64,000 nucleotides of DNA, from positions 59,757,226 through 59,821,225 of the forward strand of contig OZ024871.1 of assembly GCA_964017185.1 (NCBI GenBank). The letters are read 5' to 3'. Source of the DNA: Rugalucina vietnamica (lineage: Eukaryota; Mollusca; Bivalvia; Lucinida; Lucinidae). Both the position numbers and the translations under genes were made by a program. Shown here piece by piece: positions 22,001 through 36,200 of this stretch; the first letter of the stretch is position 1; each line of letters starts with the position of its first letter. Under the pieces are notes generated by a model that had not been told where the DNA came from, ran no database searches, and worked only from the letters and a program-made list of their open reading frames with translations.

Positions 22001-23761
22001 GTTAGGGTGCGAAAAGGGTAGAGGGTTACCCTTTTTGACTAGTTTGGTTATCAAAAGGTGTTATCAAAAGCGGTTAAGGTTTAAGCTTTTTTCCTAGCTG
22101 GGCTATCAAAGGGATTATTGTGAGTAAAGGGTTAAGGGTTGAACTTCTTGACAAGCTGGATAATAGAAATGGTTTATGGTAAAGGGTTAAGTGTTAACCC
22201 TTTTGACTAGATGGGTTATCAAAAGGGGTTATCAAAAGGGGTAATGGTGAAAGAAAAAAGGGGGTTAAAGGGTGAACCTTTTCGACTAGCATTGCTATCA
22301 AAAGCGATTATGATGAGTAAATGGTTGAGGTTTAACCCTCTTATGGTATGGTAAGTAGAGGGTTAAGGGTTTATCTTTATGACTAGCTGGGTTATCAAAA
22401 TGGGTTATCAAAAGGGGCTATGGTGAGTAAAGGGTTAAGGGTTAGGGTTAGGGTTAGGGTTAGGGTTAGTGTAAAATGTTGAAATCGAAGTATATTTGAA
22501 TGTATTTTGCTATCGTCGTCGGTTTATAAATGGTCACTGGTGAGGGTCCCGTACCCGAAATTGCGCAGTATGGTCCATATTATCTCCCTTTGAATGTTTT
22601 TACTGCTTCCAAAGGTACTAACCTTTATATTTTACTTACTTCTCTTGGAAGCAGGCACCAGTACAGCATTATCCTAGGTGTAGGCACATCTATATTGAAA
22701 AATCGTGGATGGCCACTTGCTGTCAACCGCGCAAACTACCCTCCAATACAATGCTTTCGAAAATTCTGAATGACAAGCGAGATTGACGACATAAGGGCTA
22801 CATGTTGCCAGTAGAACGAACATGTTGCCAGTAGAATAACCTTTTTGACTGGCTGGTTTTGTCAAGAGAGTTCATGTGAGTAAAGAACTAAGGGTAAATG
22901 AATTTCACCCGATGGGTAATCAAAAGGGGTTATGGTGAGTAAAGGGTTAAGGGTTAACCCTTTTACAAGCTTGGATATCAAAAGGGGTTATGGAGAGTAA
23001 AGTGTTAAGGGTTAACCTTTGTTCTTATATTTTTAGACAAACACATGTGATTTGACACGAGCCACGTGTTACATAGAACCAATCAGAAGCCGCACCATAA
23101 CAGCTGAAGGCGGAGCTCCTCATCTCTCATCCCTCATTTCGTCATTTGTCCCCTACCCTAACCCTAACCCTAACCCCTAACCCTAACCCTAACCCTAACC
23201 CTAAACGTTTTTTACTACTATACCCTTTAAACTGATGGAACCTTTCCAGATGTAAATAAAATGATAGATGTCAGAAAATGTCAGAATGCTTCTGACAGTT
23301 TTCTGACAGCGTAATAAAAGAAGTTCGGTAACATCTACTAAAAATAGTAACACTTTCCTACGCGAGGGTTAGCAAAGAGGCAACATAACCCTAACCCTTA
23401 CCTAACCCTAACCGAATTACCTACAAATATCCTTCCGAGTACTTGGACTCATCGGAAAATACCTATTCCCTAACTCTAAACCCTTACCCTAACCCTAACC
23501 CTTACAATAACCCAACCCTAACCCTAACCCCTAACCCCTAACCCTATCCCTAACCCCTAACCCTAACCCTAACCCTAACCCTAACCCAAACCCTAACCCT
23601 AACCCTAACCCTAACCCTAACCCTATTTTAGTAGATGTTACCGAACTTCTTTTATGCTGTCAGAAAATTGTCAGAAGCATTCTGACATTTTCTGACATTT
23701 ATAAATTTATACACATCTGAAAAAGTTCAACCAATGGGAAGTATTGGACAAAACAACATTA
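19011..23761 (+). repeat. Satellite unit 5 (4751 bp, two private substitutions)
   Basis: Tract A has four hexamers (20961-20984), tract B five (22439-22468) and tract C five (23591-23620). Two substitutions were seen only here: A at 21940 (unit-1 T2930, in the minisatellite) and C at 23246 (unit-1 T4236, in module R). It is the most divergent copy I noticed, yet still differs from unit 1 at only two bases plus one hexamer. Confidence 0.95.
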
Positions 23762-26700
23762 ATATACTAGTATACCGGGGTTTTGGAAAGCCAGCTAAAG
23801 AAAGTTTGGTTAGCTGAGTTCCTGTTTTATGCCCCACTCAACAGCTAGTCATATGGAGACGTGAGCTATAGCAAAGCAAGAAATTAGGGATAGCAGAGGA
23901 TAAATTTTTATATTTTCAATTTTCATTTAATGTTTCATTATTTTTGTTTATTTTTTTAAGTTTTTTGGCACTTCTAGTCCATTCATATGAGAAGGTACAC
24001 GTAGGCAAAGATCAGGAAAAGGCGCAATCAGAAAAAGATTCCCACTCCAAAAACCGAGGTGGGAAAAAACCAAACTAACAATCGGGTACTTATACCATGA
24101 AACATATCGTAAGCCGAATGAGCAGCTATTTTCCCAATAGGTGGCCACTCATTCATATGAGGCCCATATAGTCCAAATGTACGGCCGTTATAGTCCAAAA
24201 GAAAGTCCCGTATAGCCCAGTTATGATAGCCAAAGCCCGTATAGTCCATCCATTGGACTATTTGGGACATATCGTACATTGCCGCAATGCCCATATAGTC
24301 CACTACGGCCCCTATAGTCCATTGCCCGCAATCTACGATAATGCCCATATAGTCCACTAAGGCCCCTATAGTCCATTGCCGCAATCTACGAGAAATTGCG
24401 CAATATGGTCCATACTATCTCCCTTTGAATGATTTTACTGTTTCCAAAGGTACTAACCTTTATATTTTACTTACTTCTCTTTAAAGCAGACACCAGTTAA
24501 GCATTGTCGTAAGTGCCGGCACATCTATACTGAAAAATCGAGGATGGCCAGCCGCTTTCGCAAGCGCAAACTTCCCTTCAATACAATGTTTTCGAAAATT
24601 CAGAATGACAAGCGAGATTGACGTCATAAGGGCTAAATGTTGGCAGTAGAATGAAAGTGCGCATAATCAAACAAGGTGTGTTGCAAGCCCCAACGTAAAC
24701 CGAGATGCACGTGATCTCCCAGCTGTACCTTAAAACCACTTGAACCGAAACTTTACGAAAATGAAACACAGATAACAAATATACGAAAGTACGATGAGAG
24801 AAAGGGGGTCACTACTTTGACCTTGACATTATGCCCACTTGAAGGTTCTATTTGTTAATATTGTTCAATGTTTGCTCAATAGTTCCTCGTAGACTCCTAA
24901 CATAATCATAAAAGGACGTAGACTGCAGAAAAATGACAACTCTAGCTTTGGGTTTTTTGTTTGTTTTTTCTCTCAGATAGAGCACAAAGAATAGGTTACT
25001 ATGTAAAAATATATTAAAAAACTTGCTTGATAAAGCTATCCAGGGTTTGAAATAATAATAATAAAAAAATAAATAAAGATGACCACACTTCCAATTATCG
25101 AGATAAAGACGTTTTTACTACGTTTGATCAAAACTAGTATTATTTTGATTGGTGACTTGTCTCCCCTGATAAAAGAAGTTCGGTAATAGCAACCAAAAAT
25201 AGCAACAATTTCCTACGCGAGGGTTAGCAAAGAGGCAAGATTTCTCTAATCCTAACCCTAACCCAACCAATATACAACACATACATTGCAGACACAAGGT
25301 CCTAGCCCTACCCGTTACCGAGATACAGTTCCTCAAAGTCTCATTCATAAACGTTTTTACTACTTTACCCTTTAAACTGGTTGAACCCTTTCATATGCAC
25401 ATAAATTTATAGATGTCAGAAAATGTCAGAATGCTTCTGACAATTTTCTGACAGCGTAATAAAAGAAGTTCGGTAACATCTGCTAAAAATAGTAACAATT
25501 TCCTACGCGGGGGTTAGCAAAGAGGCAACATAACCCTAACCCTTACCTAACCCTAACCGAATTACATACAAATATCCTTCCGATTACCTCTACCCATCGG
25601 AAAATACCTATTCCCTAACCCAAACCAAAACCCTAACCCTAACCCTAACCCTACATCAGATCATAACCAAGGTGGGCAAGTTGCCCATCTTCGCACACCA
25701 GCTTATACCCTAACCCTAACCCTAACCCTAACCCTACACCCTAACCCTAACCCTAACCCTAACCCTCTTAAACCTAACCCTAACCCTAACCCTAACCCCA
25801 ACCCCCTAACCCTAACCCTAACCCTAACCCCCTAACCCCCTAACCCTACCCCTAACCCCTAACCCTAACCCTAACCCCAACCCTAACCCCAACCCCAACC
25901 CCAACCGTAACCCTGACCCTACCCCTGACCCTAACCCTGACCCTAACCCTCACCCTTACTGATATTAAAATATACTGTTTGACGCTAAAATTGACTTCCC
26001 TTTGACCCTCGGTGTTGACCCTCGGGGTTGGCATATTCGAATTCTTCATCGAAAATGACTTACTACAGAACACAAAATTAACGCTCTAACTCTAACCCTC
26101 TTCCAGCTATGCGAAATTCTGAGTTTGCATGCTTACCATAGGGTTAGGGTTGGGGCTAGGATCAACCTGTGTCAATGTTGTTCTTGCCCAATACTCAGAC
26201 TACATGTAGGCATAAATACGTGTGTGATATGTCCATGCAGTTACCACGTATAGAGGTCGAAAGTTTATAACAGTCGCTATTTAACGGTTAACATTTTTTA
26301 ATAAGCTGGGTAATGTAATGGGTTTTATTAAAAGGGGTTATGGTTAGTAAAGGGTTAACCTTTCTGACAAGCTTGGTTATCAAAGGCGTTATGCTGAGTA
26401 AATGGTCGAGGGTTAACCTTTTTCGCTAGTTGGGTTATCAAAGGGTTGATTGTGAGTAAAGGGTTAAGACTTCACCTTTTTGTCTAGCTGGGTTATCAAA
26501 AGGTTGATGCTGAGAAAAGTGTAAATGGTTAACCTATTTGACAAGCTGGGGTTATCAAAAGGGGTAAAGGTAGGTCAAGGGTTAATGCTTAACCTTTTTA
26601 GCTAGCTTGGTATTCTGATGGGGTTATGACGAGTTAAGGGTTAAGGGTGAGCCTTTTTGACTAGCTGGGTTATCTAAAGGTGTTATCAAATATCAAAAAA

Positions 26701-28518
26701 GGGTTATGGAAAACAAAGGGTTAACCTTTTTAACTAGCTTTGTATTTAACGGTTAGGGTGCGAAAAGGGTAGAGGGTTACCCTTTTTGACTAGTTTGGTT
26801 ATCAAAAGGTGTTATCAAAAGCGGTTAAGGTTTAAGCTTTTTTCCTAGCTGGGCTATCAAAGGGATTATTGTGAGTAAAGGGTTAAGGGTTGAACTTCTT
26901 GACAAGCTGGATAATAGAAATGGTTTATGGTAAAGGGTTAAGTGTTAACCCTTTTGACTAGATGGGTTATCAAAAGGGGTTATCAAAAGGGGTAATGGTG
27001 AAAGAAAAAAGGGGGTTAAAGGGTGAACCTTTTCGACTAGCATTGCTATCAAAAGCGATTATGATGAGTAAATGGTTGAGGTTTAACCCTCTTATGGTAT
27101 GGTAAGTAGAGGGTTAAGGGTTTATCTTTATGACTAGCTGGGTTATCAAAATGGGTTATCAAAAGGGGCTATGGTGAGTAAAGGGTTAAGGGTTAGGGTT
27201 AGGGTTAGGGTTAGGGTTAGTGTAAAATGTTGAAATCGAAGTATATTTGAATGTATTTTGCTATCGTCGTCGGTTTATAAATGGTCACTGGTGAGGGTCC
27301 CGTACCCGAAATTGCGCAGTATGGTCCATATTATCTCCCTTTGAATGTTTTTACTGCTTCCAAAGGTACTAACCTTTATATTTTACTTACTTCTCTTGGA
27401 AGCAGGCACCAGTACAGCATTATCCTAGGTGTAGGCACATCTATATTGAAAAATCGTGGATGGCCACTTGCTGTCAACCGCGCAAACTACCCTCCAATAC
27501 AATGCTTTCGAAAATTCTGAATGACAAGCGAGATTGACGACATAAGGGCTACATGTTGCCAGTAGAACGAACATGTTGCCAGTAGAATAACCTTTTTGAC
27601 TGGCTGGTTTTGTCAAGAGAGTTCATGTGAGTAAAGAACTAAGGGTAAATGAATTTCACCCGATGGGTAATCAAAAGGGGTTATGGTGAGTAAAGGGTTA
27701 AGGGTTAACCCTTTTACAAGCTTGGATATCAAAAGGGGTTATGGAGAGTAAAGTGTTAAGGGTTAACCTTTGTTCTTATATTTTTAGACAAACACATGTG
27801 ATTTGACACGAGCCACGTGTTACATAGAACCAATCAGAAGCCGCACCATAACAGCTGAAGGCGGAGCTCCTCATCTCTCATCCCTCATTTCGTCATTTGT
27901 CCCCTACCCTAACCCTAACCCTAACCCCTAACCCTAACCCTAACCCTAACCCTAAACGTTTTTTACTACTATACCCTTTAAACTGATGGAACCTTTTCAG
28001 ATGTAAATAAAATGATAGATGTCAGAAAATGTCAGAATGCTTCTGACAGTTTTCTGACAGCGTAATAAAAGAAGTTCGGTAACATCTACTAAAAATAGTA
28101 ACACTTTCCTACGCGAGGGTTAGCAAAGAGGCAACATAACCCTAACCCTTACCTAACCCTAACCGAATTACCTACAAATATCCTTCCGAGTACTTGGACT
28201 CATCGGAAAATACCTATTCCCTAACTCTAAACCCTTACCCTAACCCTAACCCTTACAATAACCCAACCCTAACCCTAACCCCTAACCCCTAACCCTATCC
28301 CTAACCCCTAACCCTAACCCTAACCCTAACCCTAACCCAAACCCTAACCCTAACCCTAACCCTAACCCTAACCCTAACCCTATTTTAGTAGATGTTACCG
28401 AACTTCTTTTATGCTGTCAGAAAATTGTCAGAAGCATTCTGACATTTTCTGACATTTATAAATTTATACACATCTGAAAAAGTTCAACCAATGGGAAGTA
28501 TTGGACAAAACAACATTA
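23762..28518 (+). repeat. Satellite unit 6 (4757 bp)
   Basis: Common 4-5-6 state: tract A 25712-25735, tract B 27190-27219, tract C 28342-28377. No substitution relative to unit 1 was noticed. Confidence 0.95.
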
Positions 28519-31500
28519 ATATACTAGTATACCGGGGTTTTGGAAAGCCAGCTAAAGAAAGTTTGGTTAGCTGAGTTCCTGTTTTATGCCCCACTCAACA
28601 GCTAGTCATATGGAGACGTGAGCTATAGCAAAGCAAGAAATTAGGGATAGCAGAGGATAAATTTTTATATTTTCAATTTTCATTTAATGTTTCATTATTT
28701 TTGTTTATTTTTTTAAGTTTTTTGGCACTTCTAGTCCATTCATATGAGAAGGTACACGTAGGCAAAGATCAGGAAAAGGCGCAATCAGAAAAAGATTCCC
28801 ACTCCAAAAACCGAGGTGGGAAAAAACCAAACTAACAATCGGGTACTTATACCATGAAACATATCGTAAGCCGAATGAGCAGCTATTTTCCCAATAGGTG
28901 GCCACTCATTCATATGAGGCCCATATAGTCCAAATGTACGGCCGTTATAGTCCAAAAGAAAGTCCCGTATAGCCCAGTTATGATAGCCAAAGCCCGTATA
29001 GTCCATCCATTGGACTATTTGGGACATATCGTACATTGCCGCAATGCCCATATAGTCCACTACGGCCCCTATAGTCCATTGCCCGCAATCTACGATAATG
29101 CCCATATAGTCCACTAAGGCCCCTATAGTCCATTGCCGCAATCTACGAGAAATTGCGCAATATGGTCCATACTATCTCCCTTTGAATGATTTTACTGTTT
29201 CCAAAGGTACTAACCTTTATATTTTACTTACTTCTCTTTAAAGCAGACACCAGTTAAGCATTGTCGTAAGTGCCGGCACATCTATACTGAAAAATCGAGG
29301 ATGGCCAGCCGCTTTCGCAAGCGCAAACTTCCCTTCAATACAATGTTTTCGAAAATTCAGAATGACAAGCGAGATTGACGTCATAAGGGCTAAATGTTGG
29401 CAGTAGAATGAAAGTGCGCATAATCAAACAAGGTGTGTTGCAAGCCCCAACGTAAACCGAGATGCACGTGATCTCCCAGCTGTACCTTAAAACCACTTGA
29501 ACCGAAACTTTACGAAAATGAAACACAGATAACAAATATACGAAAGTACGATGAGAGAAAGGGGGTCACTACTTTGACCTTGACATTATGCCCACTTGAA
29601 GGTTCTATTTGTTAATATTGTTCAATGTTTGCTCAATAGTTCCTCGTAGACTCCTAACATAATCATAAAAGGACGTAGACTGCAGAAAAATGACAACTCT
29701 AGCTTTGGGTTTTTTGTTTGTTTTTTCTCTCAGATAGAGCACAAAGAATAGGTTACTATGTAAAAATATATTAAAAAACTTGCTTGATAAAGCTATCCAG
29801 GGTTTGAAATAATAATAATAAAAAAATAAATAAAGATGACCACACTTCCAATTATCGAGATAAAGACGTTTTTACTACGTTTGATCAAAACTAGTATTAT
29901 TTTGATTGGTGACTTGTCTCCCCTGATAAAAGAAGTTCGGTAATAGCAACCAAAAATAGCAACAATTTCCTACGCGAGGGTTAGCAAAGAGGCAAGATTT
30001 CTCTAATCCTAACCCTAACCCAACCAATATACAACACATACATTGCAGACACAAGGTCCTAGCCCTACCCGTTACCGAGATACAGTTCCTCAAAGTCTCA
30101 TTCATAAACGTTTTTACTACTTTACCCTTTAAACTGGTTGAACCCTTTCATATGCACATAAATTTATAGATGTCAGAAAATGTCAGAATGCTTCTGACAA
30201 TTTTCTGACAGCGTAATAAAAGAAGTTCGGTAACATCTGCTAAAAATAGTAACAATTTCCTACGCGGGGGTTAGCAAAGAGGCAACATAACCCTAACCCT
30301 TACCTAACCCTAACCGAATTACATACAAATATCCTTCCGATTACCTCTACCCATCGGAAAATACCTATTCCCTAACCCAAACCAAAACCCTAACCCTAAC
30401 CCTAACCCTACATCAGATCATAACCAAGGTGGGCAAGTTGCCCATCTTCGCACACCAGCTTATACCCTAACCCTAACCCTAACCCTAACCCTACACCCTA
30501 ACCCTAACCCTAACCCTAACCCTCTTAAACCTAACCCTAACCCTAACCCTAACCCCAACCCCCTAACCCTAACCCTAACCCTAACCCCCTAACCCCCTAA
30601 CCCTACCCCTAACCCCTAACCCTAACCCTAACCCCAACCCTAACCCCAACCCCAACCCCAACCGTAACCCTGACCCTACCCCTGACCCTAACCCTGACCC
30701 TAACCCTCACCCTTACTGATATTAAAATATACTGTTTGACGCTAAAATTGACTTCCCTTTGACCCTCGGTGTTGACCCTCGGGGTTGGCATATTCGAATT
30801 CTTCATCGAAAATGACTTACTACAGAACACAAAATTAACGCTCTAACTCTAACCCTCTTCCAGCTATGCGAAATTCTGAGTTTGCATGCTTACCATAGGG
30901 TTAGGGTTGGGGCTAGGATCAACCTGTGTCAATGTTGTTCTTGCCCAATACTCAGACTACATGTAGGCATAAATACGTGTGTGATATGTCCATGCAGTTA
31001 CCACGTATAGAGGTCGAAAGTTTATAACAGTCGCTATTTAACGGTTAACATTTTTTAATAAGCTGGGTAATGTAATGGGTTTTATTAAAAGGGGTTATGG
31101 TTAGTAAAGGGTTAACCTTTCTGACAAGCTTGGTTATCAAAGGCGTTATGCTGAGTAAATGGTCGAGGGTTAACCTTTTTCGCTAGTTGGGTTATCAAAG
31201 GGTTGATTGTGAGTAAAGGGTTAAGACTTCACCTTTTTGTCTAGCTGGGTTATCAAAAGGTTGATGCTGAGAAAAGTGTAAATGGTTAACCTATTTGACA
31301 AGCTGGGGTTATCAAAAGGGGTAAAGGTAGGTCAAGGGTTAATGCTTAACCTTTTTAGCTAGCTTGGTATTCTGATGGGGTTATGACGAGTTAAGGGTTA
31401 AGGGTGAGCCTTTTTGACTAGCTGGGTTATCTAAAGGTGTTATCAAATATCAAAAAAGGGTTATGGAAAACAAAGGGTTAACCTTTTTAACTAGCTTTGT

Positions 31501-33269
31501 ATTTAACGGTTAGGGTGCGAAAAGGGTAGAGGGTTACCCTTTTTGACTAGTTTGGTTATCAAAAGGTGTTATCAAAAGCGGTTAAGGTTTAAGCTTTTTT
31601 CCTAGCTGGGCTATCAAAGGGATTATTGTGAGTAAAGGGTTAAGGGTTGAACTTCTTGACAAGCTGGATAATAGAAATGGTTTATGGTAAAGGGTTAAGT
31701 GTTAACCCTTTTGACTAGATGGGTTATCAAAAGGGGTTATCAAAAGGGGTAATGGTGAAAGAAAAAAGGGGGTTAAAGGGTGAACCTTTTCGACTAGCAT
31801 TGCTATCAAAAGCGATTATGATGAGTAAATGGTTGAGGTTTAACCCTCTTATGGTATGGTAAGTAGAGGGTTAAGGGTTTATCTTTATGACTAGCTGGGT
31901 TATCAAAATGGGTTATCAAAAGGGGCTATGGTGAGTAAAGGGTTAAGGGTTAGGGTTAGGGTTAGGGTTAGGGTTAGTGTAAAATGTTGAAATCGAAGTA
32001 TATTTGAATGTATTTTGCTATCGTCGTCGGTTTATAAATGGTCACTGGTGAGGGTCCCGTACCCGAAATTGCGCAGTATGGTCCATATTATCTCCCTTTG
32101 AATGTTTTTACTGCTTCCAAAGGTACTAACCTTTATATTTTACTTACTTCTCTTGGAAGCAGGCACCAGTACAGCATTATCCTAGGTGTAGGCACATCTA
32201 TATTGAAAAATCGTGGATGGCCACTTGCTGTCAACCGCGCAAACTACCCTCCAATACAATGCTTTCGAAAATTCTGAATGACAAGCGAGATTGACGACAT
32301 AAGGGCTACATGTTGCCAGTAGAACGAACATGTTGCCAGTAGAATAACCTTTTTGACTGGCTGGTTTTGTCAAGAGAGTTCATGTGAGTAAAGAACTAAG
32401 GGTAAATGAATTTCACCCGATGGGTAATCAAAAGGGGTTATGGTGAGTAAAGGGTTAAGGGTTAACCCTTTTACAAGCTTGGATATCAAAAGGGGTTATG
32501 GAGAGTAAAGTGTTAAGGGTTAACCTTTGTTCTTATATTTTTAGACAAACACATGTGATTTGACACGAGCCACGTGTTACATAGAACCAATCAGAAGCCG
32601 CACCATAACAGCTGAAGGCGGAGCTCCTCATCTCTCATCCCTCATTTCGTCATTTGTCCCCTACCCTAACCCTAACCCTAACCCCTAACCCTAACCCTAA
32701 CCCTAACCCTAAACGTTTTTTACTACTATACCCTTTAAACTGATGGAACCTTTTCAGATGTAAATAAAATGATAGATGTCAGAAAATGTCAGAATGCTTC
32801 TGACAGTTTTCTGACAGCGTAATAAAAGAAGTTCGGTAACATCTACTAAAAATAGTAACACTTTCCTACGCGAGGGTTAGCAAAGAGGCAACATAACCCT
32901 AACCCTTACCTAACCCTAACCGAATTACCTACAAATATCCTTCCGAGTACTTGGACTCATCGGAAAATACCTATTCCCTAACTCTAAACCCTTACCCTAA
33001 CCCTAACCCTTACAATAACCCAACCCTAACCCTAACCCCTAACCCCTAACCCTATCCCTAACCCCTAACCCTAACCCTAACCCTAACCCTAACCCAAACC
33101 CTAACCCTAACCCTAACCCTAACCCTAACCCTATTTTAGTAGATGTTACCGAACTTCTTTTATGCTGTCAGAAAATTGTCAGAAGCATTCTGACATTTTC
33201 TGACATTTATAAATTTATACACATCTGAAAAAGTTCAACCAATGGGAAGTATTGGACAAAACAACATTA
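28519..33269 (+). repeat. Satellite unit 7 (4751 bp)
   Basis: Tract A has four hexamers (30469-30492), tract B five (31947-31976) and tract C five (33099-33128). It shares the short tract C with units 2 and 5 but lacks the two private substitutions of unit 5. Confidence 0.95.
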
Positions 33270-36200
33270 ATATACTAGTATACCGGGGTTTTGGAAAGCC
33301 AGCTAAAGAAAGTTTGGTTAGCTGAGTTCCTGTTTTATGCCCCACTCAACAGCTAGTCATATGGAGACGTGAGCTATAGCAAAGCAAGAAATTAGGGATA
33401 GCAGAGGATAAATTTTTATATTTTCAATTTTCATTTAATGTTTCATTATTTTTGTTTATTTTTTTAAGTTTTTTGGCACTTCTAGTCCATTCATATGAGA
33501 AGGTACACGTAGGCAAAGATCAGGAAAAGGCGCAATCAGAAAAAGATTCCCACTCCAAAAACCGAGGTGGGAAAAAACCAAACTAACAATCGGGTACTTA
33601 TACCATGAAACATATCGTAAGCCGAATGAGCAGCTATTTTCCCAATAGGTGGCCACTCATTCATATGAGGCCCATATAGTCCAAATGTACGGCCGTTATA
33701 GTCCAAAAGAAAGTCCCGTATAGCCCAGTTATGATAGCCAAAGCCCGTATAGTCCATCCATTGGACTATTTGGGACATATCGTACATTGCCGCAATGCCC
33801 ATATAGTCCACTACGGCCCCTATAGTCCATTGCCCGCAATCTACGATAATGCCCATATAGTCCACTAAGGCCCCTATAGTCCATTGCCGCAATCTACGAG
33901 AAATTGCGCAATATGGTCCATACTATCTCCCTTTGAATGATTTTACTGTTTCCAAAGGTACTAACCTTTATATTTTACTTACTTCTCTTTAAAGCAGACA
34001 CCAGTTAAGCATTGTCGTAAGTGCCGGCACATCTATACTGAAAAATCGAGGATGGCCAGCCGCTTTCGCAAGCGCAAACTTCCCTTCAATACAATGTTTT
34101 CGAAAATTCAGAATGACAAGCGAGATTGACGTCATAAGGGCTAAATGTTGGCAGTAGAATGAAAGTGCGCATAATCAAACAAGGTGTGTTGCAAGCCCCA
34201 ACGTAAACCGAGATGCACGTGATCTCCCAGCTGTACCTTAAAACCACTTGAACCGAAACTTTACGAAAATGAAACACAGATAACAAATATACGAAAGTAC
34301 GATGAGAGAAAGGGGGTCACTACTTTGACCTTGACATTATGCCCACTTGAAGGTTCTATTTGTTAATATTGTTCAATGTTTGCTCAATAGTTCCTCGTAG
34401 ACTCCTAACATAATCATAAAAGGACGTAGACTGCAGAAAAATGACAACTCTAGCTTTGGGTTTTTTGTTTGTTTTTTCTCTCAGATAGAGCACAAAGAAT
34501 AGGTTACTATGTAAAAATATATTAAAAAACTTGCTTGATAAAGCTATCCAGGGTTTGAAATAATAATAATAAAAAAATAAATAAAGATGACCACACTTCC
34601 AATTATCGAGATAAAGACGTTTTTACTACGTTTGATCAAAACTAGTATTATTTTGATTGGTGACTTGTCTCCCCTGATAAAAGAAGTTCGGTAATAGCAA
34701 CCAAAAATAGCAACAATTTCCTACGCGAGGGTTAGCAAAGAGGCAAGATTTCTCTAATCCTAACCCTAACCCAACCAATATACAACACATACATTGCAGA
34801 CACAAGGTCCTAGCCCTACCCGTTACCGAGATACAGTTCCTCAAAGTCTCATTCATAAACGTTTTTACTACTTTACCCTTTAAACTGGTTGAACCCTTTC
34901 ATATGCACATAAATTTATAGATGTCAGAAAATGTCAGAATGCTTCTGACAATTTTCTGACAGCGTAATAAAAGAAGTTCGGTAACATCTGCTAAAAATAG
35001 TAACAATTTCCTACGCGGGGGTTAGCAAAGAGGCAACATAACCCTAACCCTTACCTAACCCTAACCGAATTACATACAAATATCCTTCCGATTACCTCTA
35101 CCCATCGGAAAATACCTATTCCCTAACCCAAACCAAAACCCTAACCCTAACCCTAACCCTACATCAGATCATAACCAAGGTGGGCAAGTTGCCCATCTTC
35201 GCACACCAGCTTATACCCTAACCCTAACCCTAACCCTAACCCTACACCCTAACCCTAACCCTAACCCTAACCCTCTTAAACCTAACCCTAACCCTAACCC
35301 TAACCCCAACCCCCTAACCCTAACCCTAACCCTAACCCCCTAACCCCCTAACCCTACCCCTAACCCCTAACCCTAACCCTAACCCCAACCCTAACCCCAA
35401 CCCCAACCCCAACCGTAACCCTGACCCTACCCCTGACCCTAACCCTGACCCTAACCCTCACCCTTACTGATATTAAAATATACTGTTTGACGCTAAAATT
35501 GACTTCCCTTTGACCCTCGGTGTTGACCCTCGGGGTTGGCATATTCGAATTCTTCATCGAAAATGACTTACTACAGAACACAAAATTAACGCTCTAACTC
35601 TAACCCTCTTCCAGCTATGCGAAATTCTGAGTTTGCATGCTTACCATAGGGTTAGGGTTGGGGCTAGGATCAACCTGTGTCAATGTTGTTCTTGCCCAAT
35701 ACTCAGACTACATGTAGGCATAAATACGTGTGTGATATGTCCATGCAGTTACCACGTATAGAGGTCGAAAGTTTATAACAGTCGCTATTTAACGGTTAAC
35801 ATTTTTTAATAAGCTGGGTAATGTAATGGGTTTTATTAAAAGGGGTTATGGTTAGTAAAGGGTTAACCTTTCTGACAAGCTTGGTTATCAAAGGCGTTAT
35901 GCTGAGTAAATGGTCGAGGGTTAACCTTTTTCGCTAGTTGGGTTATCAAAGGGTTGATTGTGAGTAAAGGGTTAAGACTTCACCTTTTTGTCTAGCTGGG
36001 TTATCAAAAGGTTGATGCTGAGAAAAGTGTAAATGGTTAACCTATTTGACAAGCTGGGGTTATCAAAAGGGGTAAAGGTAGGTCAAGGGTTAATGCTTAA
36101 CCTTTTTAGCTAGCTTGGTATTCTGATGGGGTTATGACGAGTTAAGGGTTAAGGGTGAGCCTTTTTGACTAGCTGGGTTATCTAAAGGTGTTATCAAATA